Shown one piece after another: positions 1-5,197 of a DNA stretch of 5,197 nucleotides. Source of the DNA: Acidimicrobiaceae bacterium (GTDB taxonomy: Bacteria; Actinomycetota; Acidimicrobiia; Acidimicrobiales; RAAP-2); NCBI GenBank assembly GCA_003131665.1, contig PKWA01000099.1:1-5197 (forward strand), written 5' to 3'. A program made the translations under genes and the position numbers. A model generated the notes under the pieces. It was given only the letters and a program-made list of their open reading frames with translations. It was not told the DNA's origin and did no database searches. The stretch's first letter is position 1. Every line of letters starts with the position of its first letter.

Positions 1-755
1 CCGACGAACATCTCCATGAAGTCCGATCCCGAGACCGAGAAGAACGGCACGCCCGCCTCGCCCGCTACCGCACGTGCCAGCATCGTCTTACCGGTTCCCG
101 GAGGACCGACGAGCAAGATGCCCTTGGGAATCGTGGCGCCGATGGCCGTGTAACGCAGCGGGCTCTTTAGGAACTCGACCACTTCACTGATCTCGGCCTT
201 CACGCCGAGATAGCCCGCGACGTCGGCGAAGGTGGTCTTGGGGTGGTCCTCGTTGAACTGCTTGGCCTTGGAGCGACCGACCGACATCATGCCGTTCATC
301 TGGCCACGCGCCTGGCGACTTGCGTAGAACATGAAGGCGCCAAAGATCAAGATCCAGATCAGGTAGGGCAAGAGCTCCGCGGCCAGGCTCGAGGGGTTGG
401 CGAAGGTGACGTTCACGTTGTTTGAACGAAGGGTGGTTACCTCGGCCGACAGGGCCGGCGTCGGACCATTTGAGGTGTAGTTCGTCCCGTCGCTGAGTTG
501 GCCGGAAATGACCCCGTTGGAGTTATTGATGCTGGCCGAGACCACATCTTGCTTGCCCGCGTCTTTGATGAGCGTTGAATAGGTGATGGTCTTGACGTTT
601 TTGTTGGAAAAGAGCGAGGGGATGATCAAGACCCCCAGGATGAACGCGAGGATAGCGATCATCATGATCCGACGGCGCGCCTGGGGCGCCATGGGCCGCT
701 CGCCACCTGGTAGAAACTTCTTGATTCCGTTTGGTTCGTTCGGTGCGTCGGCCAC
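1..755 (-). CDS. ftsH: ATP-dependent zinc metalloprotease FtsH, N-terminal part (C-terminus outside window)
   Basis: This is the membrane-bound AAA+ protease that unfolds and degrades membrane and regulatory proteins at the cytoplasmic face. About 251 residues are visible. A basic N-terminal tail (RRR at 27-29) leads into a first membrane segment at about 30-49. An extracytoplasmic domain follows at about 50-127, rich in Asn, Ser and Thr. The second membrane segment is at about 128-147 ([17 protein letters not shown]), and then the AAA domain opens ([19 protein letters not shown]). The Walker A motif GPPGTGKT lies at 217-224, followed by [20 protein letters not shown] and MEMFVG, all typical of FtsH. 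Walker B, the second region of homology and the HEXXH zinc site lie beyond the left edge. An in-frame TAG at 767-765 limits the start. GTG at 755 is preferred because a -10 hexamer sits exactly where a leaderless transcript would need it. ATG at 692 is the alternative, with an AGGTGG ten bases upstream, and would give a shorter tail. The gene is divergent from its neighbours, so it starts its own transcription unit. Confidence 0.96.
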   Translation of the reverse strand, partial: MADAPNEPNGIKKFLPGGERPMAPQARRRIMMIAILAFILGVLIIPSLFSNKNVKTITYSTLIKDAGKQDVVSASINNSNGVISGQLSDGTNYTSNGPTPALSAEVTTLRSNNVNVTFANPSSLAAELLPYLIWILIFGAFMFYASRQARGQMNGMMSVGRSKAKQFNEDHPKTTFADVAGYLGVKAEISEVVEFLKSPLRYTAIGATIPKGILLVGPPGTGKTMLARAVAGEAGVPFFSVSGSDFMEMFV

Positions 756-766
756 GTATCTAATCT
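735..766 (+). promoter_or_regulatory. Possible promoter for the CPBP/GT-C/manB operon
   Basis: On the plus strand TAATCT (761-766) fits a TANNNT -10 element. Its hexamer lies on the opposite strand of, and overlaps, the ftsH -10. No convincing -35 was found: TTCGTT at 735-740 and its neighbours match poorly or have poor spacing. A start near 773 would give a leader of about 57 bases before the TTG at 830. This is the only intergenic space upstream of the three rightward genes, so their promoter should lie here or inside the ftsH 5' coding region. The exact site is uncertain. Confidence 0.25.
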
Positions 767-789
767 AGAGGTCGTCGGTCACAAGTCGA
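755..789 (-). promoter_or_regulatory. Predicted leaderless promoter of ftsH
   Basis: Read on the minus strand, TAGATT occupies 767-762, which is -12 to -7 if transcription starts at the G of the GTG codon at 755. This matches the TANNNT spacing seen at leaderless actinobacterial promoters. A weak -35 match, TCGACT (4 of 6 to TTGACA), lies at 789-784 with a 16-base spacer. There is no Shine-Dalgarno sequence before GTG 755. The promoter call is inference from position and sequence. If the real start is ATG 692, the same promoter would give a leader of about 63 bases. Confidence 0.55.
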
Positions 790-815
790 CTGCGCCTGTG
801 CAAAACCTCGAGTTG

Positions 816-831
816 AAAGCGTTACGCCTTT
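816..831. repeat. Imperfect inverted repeat over the CPBP gene start
   Basis: AAAGCG-TTA-CGCCTTT is a dyad with a three-base loop and one unpaired C (at 827 or 828). Its right arm includes the first two bases of the proposed TTG start (830-832). Its left arm contains most of the only weak Shine-Dalgarno-like string, GAAAG at 815-819. It could be an operator or an mRNA hairpin that limits initiation. It is short enough to have arisen by chance. Confidence 0.35.
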
Positions 832-1579
832 GAGTTCTCCATCGATACCACAACTGGCGAATCGACCTCGCGTCGTCGCGATCGTGGTGGCGAGCTTTAT
901 CGGATTCTTAGCCGGCCAGATCCTCGCACTGCTCTTCGATCTCGTCGGCACGCTCGTGACTCACTATCCCGGGGGGTTGAGCGCACTCGGTCGAGCGAGC
1001 ACCCCGCCGTGGTGGTCAAATGCGCTCGGTCTGCTGGGACTGTGGGTCGGCTTCGCGGCAGCGATCTACTACGCCCACCACGAGGGCCACTTGCGCGCCC
1101 CACCCGATCAGTGGCGTCCGCGTTGGGGTGATCTTCGCTACGTGGCCCTGGGCGTCGCCTGTCAGCTCGCGGTCGACGTTCTCTATGCCCCCTTTCACTT
1201 AAAGAGTCTCGACAAGCCCGTGCATCACCTCTTCAATGCCTCGCACGGAGTGAGTTTCGTACTTATCGCGATCATGACCACGCTGTTGGCGCCCTTCTTT
1301 GAAGAGTGGCTGTTTCGCGGTGTCATCTATCGATCGATCGCCGAAGGTGCGACGGGAGTGTCCCCCAGGACCGCGGTCACGCTGGGTGTGCTCGTGAGCG
1401 CATGCCTCTTTGGCCTAGCTCACGGCGAGCCCGTGCAGTTTGCGGGACTGGCACTCTTTGGCGTCGTGCTCGCCGTACTGGTCCAGCGCACGAAACGCCT
1501 GGTGCCGAGCTTCGTGACGCACGCGTCCTTTAACGCCGTCGCCCTCGTGGCGTTGATCGCCCAGCGATCGGGACACTGA
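830..1579 (+). CDS. CPBP family intramembrane metalloprotease (CAAX protease/Abi type)
   Basis: This 249-residue polytopic membrane protein carries all three motifs of the CPBP (PF02517) glutamic-type/metal-dependent intramembrane protease family. They are EExxxR as FFEEWLFRG (E158, E159, R163), FxxxH as FGLAH (F194, H198), and HxxxN as THASFN (H231, N235). About seven hydrophobic stretches are visible, near 15-43, 64-83, 101-120, 139-157, 182-198, 201-218 and 227-244, with the catalytic residues in or beside the last four. In the family, some members process CAAX-prenylated proteins (Rce1) and others are linked to bacteriocin immunity or maturation. The substrate here cannot be told. The start is TTG at 830. 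The frame is open back to a TAA at 761-763 but holds no better start there, and GAAAG ten bases upstream is only a weak ribosome site. The stop codon overlaps the ATG of the next gene by one base (TGATG), which suggests translational coupling. Confidence 0.9.
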   Translation: MSSPSIPQLANRPRVVAIVVASFIGFLAGQILALLFDLVGTLVTHYPGGLSALGRASTPPWWSNALGLLGLWVGFAAAIYYAHHEGHLRAPPDQWRPRWGDLRYVALGVACQLAVDVLYAPFHLKSLDKPVHHLFNASHGVSFVLIAIMTTLLAPFFEEWLFRGVIYRSIAEGATGVSPRTAVTLGVLVSACLFGLAHGEPVQFAGLALFGVVLAVLVQRTKRLVPSFVTHASFNAVALVALIAQRSGH

Positions 1580-3972
1580 TGAAACGTTTTCGCGCGTTCT
1601 GGACACCACTGCGCGTGTTGGACGCGGTGCTCGTGTTCGTGGTCATCTACGTCACGATCTGGGCGCTGCACCCCCAACTGCTCTTCTCCTCCTCACTCAT
1701 CACCGGCGGTGACACCGGATCACACTTGGAGGTGCCGGCGTACTTGCGCACGACCGGTAATCTCTTTAACTTCACGCCGTGGTATCCCGGCTGGCTCGCC
1801 GGCCTACCCGCCTACACCTACTACTTCGTTTTGCCCGATGTGCTCGCGACCTTCGCAAGCTACGTCGTGGGCTTTGCCGTCGCGATGAAACTGGCCACGG
1901 TCCTGGGCTCGGTACTCATGCCGATCACCGCCTACGCGATGGGTCGACTCTTTCGCGCCCCTCGCCCCATTCCCGTCGCGCTCGCGCTCGCGACCTTGCC
2001 GTTTCTCTTTGACGCGTCGTTCACGATCGACGGCGGCAACCTCTTCTCGACCATGGCCGGGGAGTACGCCTTTTCGCTCTCGCTGGCCTTGGCCCTGTTG
2101 ACGATCGGCCTGTTTGCCCGGGGCGTTCGCACCGGTCGGGGCTACTGGCTCGCGGCGCTTTCACTAAGCGCGACGCTGGCTTCGCACGTGCTGCCCTGGC
2201 TCTTCAGCCTCGCGGCGATCGCGGTGGTGGTGGTCTTTGAACTCCTTCAGCGACGCGGCATCGGCGATCCGCGAGACTTCGATCTCGTTCGCGGGGACTA
2301 CGCGCGACCGGTGCGCTTCGCGCTGGGCGCCGGGCTGCTCTCTTTTGGACTCTCGGCCTGGTGGCTCCTGCCTTTTGCGACGACCCAGTCGCTGTCGGAT
2401 TCGTTGGGCTATATCAACGACAAGGTCTCGACGCTGCACGACATCTTCACGACGCTCGGGTGGTTCAACGCCACCGGCGGCGCGGCGGGGGATCGCTGGG
2501 TGATCTTGCTCAGTGCCGTAGCGATCGTGGTGGCCGTCATCGTGCGAGACCGTTTGGGCCTCGTGCTCGCGACATTGACAGTGCTCTCGTTCTGGGCCTT
2601 CGTGCTCGACCCGCAGAGTGCCATCTGGAACGAACGTCTAGTGCCCTTTTGGTTTATCTCGATTCACTTGATCGCTGGCTGGCTGGTGGGGTATCTCGCG
2701 TGGCGTTGGAGCGAGCGCGACCCGAACCACTCGCGTTGGCGAGTGTTCACCAGGGACGTGTCGTACCAAGAGCAAGACGAACTCGACTCCGAGGGAGCCA
2801 CTGAGCGCTCGTTAGACGATGCGGTCGTCGCCCACGACGTCGAGCCCGATGCGCTGCGGCGCACTCGACGGGTCGTGGGTGCCACGGTGGTGGTGGCGTT
2901 GCTCGGTCTGCTCTCGACGGTGCCCGGGCAGATCACGTCGCTCGCGAACGACCTGCACCTTGCGACGGGCGGTAACCAGGTGAGCAGTTGGGCGCAGTGG
3001 AACTACTCGGGCTATCAGGCCAAGCCGGCCTGGCCCGAGTACCACGACCTCATGACGACCATGGGCAAGGTCGGCAAGAGGTACGGCTGTGGTCGCGCGA
3101 TGTGGGAGTACAACTCCTCGGAGAACCGCTTCGGCACGCCCGAGGCGTTGATGTTGTTGCCCTATTGGACGAACAACTGCGTGGACTCGATGGAGGGGCT
3201 GCTCATGGAGTCCTCGGCCACGACGCCGTATCACTACCTCGATCAAGCTGAACTCTCCGCAGCACCGAGTAACCCCCAAGCGGGACTCGACTACGGCACG
3301 CTCAACGTCAACGAGGGTGTGCAACACCTCCAGATGCTCGGCGTGAAGTACTTCATGGCCTTCTCCCCACAGGTCATCAATGAAGCCGAGGCCGATCCCG
3401 AGCTCCAACTGGTCGCCACGACCAAGAAATGGCCCGCGCCCGGCGTGCAGTGGCGGATCTATCTCATCAAGAACAGTCCCATGGTCCAAGCGCTGACGAG
3501 CACGCCCAATGTTGTGGCCAATATCTCTGGGGGGACCCCGTGGCTCAAGGCCAATCAGAAGTGGTGGCTCACTCCTTCGCTGCAGGGCATCTACGCGGCG
3601 AGCGCCGGACCGGCTACGTGGCCTCGTGCGACGTCGATCACCTCAATGACGAGTTCGGTGGTACAGCCCAGAGTGAGGGTAAGTCACATCAACGTCGGAC
3701 TGCAGTCGATTTCGTTTCACGTCAGCCGCGTCGGAGTACCGATGCTCGTGAAGATCTCCTACTACCCACGTTGGCACGCCACCGGCGCGAGCGGGCCGTA
3801 TCGGGTCAGTCCAAACCTGATGGTCGTGGTGCCGACCGCCAAGAACGTGTCGCTCAACTACACCACGACCCCGGCCTTGACGCTGGGCAACGTGCTCAGT
3901 GATCTGACGGTACTCGCGGGCTTCATAACGATCTGGTTTGCCATAAGGAGGCGGCGAAACCTGCCCCGGTAG
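1579..3972 (+). CDS. Polytopic membrane protein, GT-C-type glycosyltransferase-like (PTPS-related/YfhO-like)
   Basis: This 797-residue protein has a GT-C-like plan. Membrane segment 1 is at about 11-31. A first outer loop follows with an acidic motif GGDTGSH (D45) and WYPGWLAGLPAYTYY. About ten more hydrophobic segments run to about 375, including one ending near E162 in AGEYAFSLS. A highly charged stretch (about 376-432) precedes another membrane segment at about 433-449. An exported domain spans about 450-772, and a final segment at about 773-789 is followed by RRRR, consistent with a cytoplasmic C-terminus. Phrases such as LGVKYFMAF (587-595), WRIYLIKNSP (625-634) and VKISYYPRWHA (724-734) resemble YfhO-like and '6-pyruvoyl-tetrahydropterin synthase-related' membrane proteins. 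That second name is historical and no pterin enzyme is implied. GT-C enzymes transfer sugars from polyprenyl-phosphate donors outside the membrane, with an acidic residue in the first loop, so D45 is the candidate. Donor and acceptor are unknown. The only two cysteines are C504 and C534. The ATG overlaps the CPBP stop codon, and reinitiation is likely because no strong ribosome site is present. Confidence 0.8.
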   Translation: MKRFRAFWTPLRVLDAVLVFVVIYVTIWALHPQLLFSSSLITGGDTGSHLEVPAYLRTTGNLFNFTPWYPGWLAGLPAYTYYFVLPDVLATFASYVVGFAVAMKLATVLGSVLMPITAYAMGRLFRAPRPIPVALALATLPFLFDASFTIDGGNLFSTMAGEYAFSLSLALALLTIGLFARGVRTGRGYWLAALSLSATLASHVLPWLFSLAAIAVVVVFELLQRRGIGDPRDFDLVRGDYARPVRFALGAGLLSFGLSAWWLLPFATTQSLSDSLGYINDKVSTLHDIFTTLGWFNATGGAAGDRWVILLSAVAIVVAVIVRDRLGLVLATLTVLSFWAFVLDPQSAIWNERLVPFWFISIHLIAGWLVGYLAWRWSERDPNHSRWRVFTRDVSYQEQDELDSEGATERSLDDAVVAHDVEPDALRRTRRVVGATVVVALLGLLSTVPGQITSLANDLHLATGGNQVSSWAQWNYSGYQAKPAWPEYHDLMTTMGKVGKRYGCGRAMWEYNSSENRFGTPEALMLLPYWTNNCVDSMEGLLMESSATTPYHYLDQAELSAAPSNPQAGLDYGTLNVNEGVQHLQMLGVKYFMAFSPQVINEAEADPELQLVATTKKWPAPGVQWRIYLIKNSPMVQALTSTPNVVANISGGTPWLKANQKWWLTPSLQGIYAASAGPATWPRATSITSMTSSVVQPRVRVSHINVGLQSISFHVSRVGVPMLVKISYYPRWHATGASGPYRVSPNLMVVVPTAKNVSLNYTTTPALTLGNVLSDLTVLAGFITIWFAIRRRRNLPR
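3945..3951 (+). promoter_or_regulatory. Shine-Dalgarno-like AAGGAGG, distant from the manB start
   Basis: AAGGAGG is the best anti-Shine-Dalgarno match seen in the window, and it is made by the codons ATA AGG AGG near the end of the membrane-protein gene. The manB GTG is 32 bases downstream, far beyond normal spacing, and no good start lies 5-10 bases after it. It may act as a standby or pausing site, or simply reflect the Arg-rich tail. A direct role in manB initiation is doubtful. Confidence 0.25.
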
Positions 3973-3983
3973 TGTGAAGAGTC

Positions 3984-5197
3984 GTGGATACGAGCGTCAT
4001 TTTTAAGGCCTACGACGTGCGCGGCACCTACCCCGAGCAGATCGACGAGGCCGTCGCCACGGCCATCGGATCGGCCTTCGCGACGTTCGCGTCCTCTCCC
4101 CGTATGGTCATCGCGCGCGACATGCGCGCCTCGGGCGTGGGGCTCGCGAGCGCGTTCGCCCACGGCGCGCGCGCCGTGGGCGTGGAGGTGCTCGATCTCG
4201 GACTGGCCTCGACCGACTTTCTCTACTTCGCCTCGGGCTTTCTCGACGTGCCCGCCGCGATGTTCACCGCGTCGCACAATCCGGCTCAGTACAACGGCGT
4301 GAAGCTCTGTCTCGCGGGCGCCAAGCCCCTTAGTTCGGAGTCGGGACTCAGTGAGGTTGAGATCCTGACCAATGAGTTCTACGCGGCGCCCGCCCTCGGT
4401 GATCTGGCGTCCTACAGCACGCTCGATCTGACCAACGAATGGGTGACCCACGTGCACACCTTCGCCGATGTGGGGTCGTTTCGACCGCTCAAGATCATCG
4501 CCGACACCGCGAACGGCATGGGTGGCTTCGTCGCGCCGCTGGTCTTTGCCGGGCTGCCCTTTGATCTTGAGATCCTCTACCCCGAACTCGACGGCACGTT
4601 TCCCAATCACCCGGCCGATCCCCTCAACCCCGAGAACCTCAAAGACTTACAGCAACGGGTCTTAGAGACCCACGCCGACCTCGGCCTCGCCTTTGACGGC
4701 GACGCGGACCGCGTCTTTCTCATCGATGAACTGGCCCAACCGGTCAGCGGTTCCGCGACGACGGCGATGGTGGCATCAGTGATGCTCCAGCGTCATCCGG
4801 GAGCGACGATTCTCTATAACTTGATCTGTTCCAAATCGGTACCCGAGGTCATCGTCGAAGAGGGCGGCGTCGCTCTCAAGACGCGCGTCGGGCACAGCTA
4901 CATCAAGCAAGTCATGGCCGAGAGCGGCGCCGTCTTTGGCGGAGAGCACTCGGGCCACTACTACTACCGCGACAACTACCGCGCGGACTCGGGCATCATC
5001 ACGGCCTTTGTGGTGTTGGAGCTGATGAGTGAGACCTCGTTACCGCTCTCGCAGTTGGTGAAGCCCTTTCAGCGTTACGTCGACTCAGGAGAGATCAACA
5101 CCGAGGTGGCCAATCCCGCCGATACGGTCGAGCGCGTCGCCAAGACGCTCGAGGGCAGCGGGGTCGCCGTCGACCTGCTCGACGGGCTGACGGCCGA
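3984..5197 (+). CDS. manB: Phosphomannomutase/phosphoglucomutase, C-terminus outside window
   Basis: This alpha-D-phosphohexomutase interconverts hexose 6-phosphate and 1-phosphate, here probably mannose, feeding GDP-mannose synthesis in the cytoplasm. About 404 residues are visible of the usual 450-460. FKAYDVRGTYP (7-17) is the N-terminal signature. TASHNP (95-100) carries the phosphoserine S97. FDGDADR (237-243) supplies the magnesium-binding aspartates D238, D240 and D242. GGEHSGHYYYRD (319-330) is the sugar-binding loop. Family members usually have GEMSGH, while the GEHS form followed by HYY is like actinobacterial ManB. The phosphate-binding loop of domain 4 lies past the right edge. 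GTG at 3984 is the only sensible start: an in-frame TGA at 3975-3977 blocks anything earlier, and FKAYD follows six codons after it. AAGAG lies too close (two bases) to be a good ribosome site. The gene starts 11 bases after the membrane protein and is probably co-transcribed. Phosphoglucomutase or dual activity cannot be excluded. Confidence 0.93.
   Translation, partial: MDTSVIFKAYDVRGTYPEQIDEAVATAIGSAFATFASSPRMVIARDMRASGVGLASAFAHGARAVGVEVLDLGLASTDFLYFASGFLDVPAAMFTASHNPAQYNGVKLCLAGAKPLSSESGLSEVEILTNEFYAAPALGDLASYSTLDLTNEWVTHVHTFADVGSFRPLKIIADTANGMGGFVAPLVFAGLPFDLEILYPELDGTFPNHPADPLNPENLKDLQQRVLETHADLGLAFDGDADRVFLIDELAQPVSGSATTAMVASVMLQRHPGATILYNLICSKSVPEVIVEEGGVALKTRVGHSYIKQVMAESGAVFGGEHSGHYYYRDNYRADSGIITAFVVLELMSETSLPLSQLVKPFQRYVDSGEINTEVANPADTVERVAKTLEGSGVAVDLLDGLTA
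4157..4182. repeat. 26-bp perfect palindrome inside manB
   Basis: The sequence is a perfect inverted repeat with no spacer, centred between 4169 and 4170. Each 13-base arm starts CGCCCACGG and continues with GCGC. It lies within the manB reading frame and encodes FAHGARAVGV around residues 58-67. High GC content and alternating GC in the centre raise the odds of chance formation, yet 13 paired positions in a row is long. Confidence 0.6.

Noticed and set aside
583..768. Short plus-strand open frame across the ftsH start and control region
   Set aside because: It lies opposite the FtsH N-terminal coding sequence and shows no independent support such as a ribosome site or known family.
756..829. 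Rho-independent terminator or small RNA in the divergent spacer
   Set aside because: No stable GC-rich hairpin followed by a U run was found on either strand, and the genes diverge, so no terminator is expected.
760..951. Short minus-strand open frame spanning the intergenic region and the CPBP 5' end
   Set aside because: It is antisense to the CPBP N-terminal membrane segment, ends at the ftsH promoter and has no recognisable features.
830..1579. Bacteriocin immunity or phage-abortive (Abi) function for the CPBP gene
   Set aside because: No bacteriocin peptide, phage or other defence gene is visible nearby, so the historical Abi label gives no support for that role here.
2221..2236. GTG-rich run resembling a short tandem repeat
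   Set aside because: It is a row of valine codons inside a membrane segment and needs no other explanation.
2361..2804. A 147-codon open frame on the plus strand inside the membrane-protein gene
   Set aside because: It is in another frame of the same gene and is Arg/Ala-rich with no membrane or domain pattern, while the main frame shows clear hydrophobic segments throughout.
2812..3489. A 225-codon open frame on the minus strand opposite the membrane protein
   Set aside because: It is fully antisense to the coding frame for the exported domain, has a His/Arg/Val-rich composition and shows no recognised motif. It is explained by GC bias.
3858..4610. A 250-codon open frame on the minus strand opposite manB
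   Set aside because: It lies antisense to well-supported phosphomannomutase motifs and the end of the membrane-protein gene. Its Arg/Gly/His/Val-rich content is typical of the reverse complement of GC-rich genes, and no domain is recognisable.

Overview
The window is GC-rich with a strong preference for G or C at third codon positions, and it is almost fully coding. It holds four protein genes. The first and last run off the ends of the window. Several traits point to a high-GC actinobacterium: GTG and TTG start codons, an apparently leaderless ftsH, and an actinobacterial-style ManB. The phrase '[12 protein letters not shown]' at the start of the FtsH AAA domain and the PTPS-related membrane protein would fit an Acidimicrobiia-like lineage, but that placement is inference from remembered family features. 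No tRNA, rRNA, CRISPR array, insertion sequence or phage gene is visible.

Layout: positions 1-755, minus strand, hold the N-terminal part of ftsH, the membrane-anchored AAA+ zinc protease. It reads from a GTG start to just past the Walker A motif. Positions 756-829 form a 74-bp divergent control region. It has a well-placed -10 hexamer for leaderless ftsH, an overlapping -10-like hexamer on the other strand, and a small dyad over the start of the rightward gene. Positions 830-1579, plus strand, encode a CPBP (CAAX/Abi) family intramembrane metalloprotease with all three family motifs. Its stop codon overlaps by one base the start of a 797-residue polytopic membrane protein (1579-3972) that looks like a GT-C-type glycosyltransferase of the PTPS-related/YfhO-like kind. 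Eleven bases later a phosphomannomutase/phosphoglucomutase gene (3984 to the right edge) begins. It is missing roughly its last tenth.

The three rightward genes are tightly packed and probably form one operon. Phosphomannomutase makes hexose-1-phosphate for nucleotide-sugar supply. The GT-C-like protein would use a lipid-linked sugar at the outer face of the membrane. The CPBP protease is a membrane partner of unknown target. A cell-envelope glycan or lipid-glycosylation role is the simplest reading, but it is inferred from context. No clearly new system is proven here. The best leads are the overlapping divergent promoter and the translationally coupled CPBP/GT-C pair.
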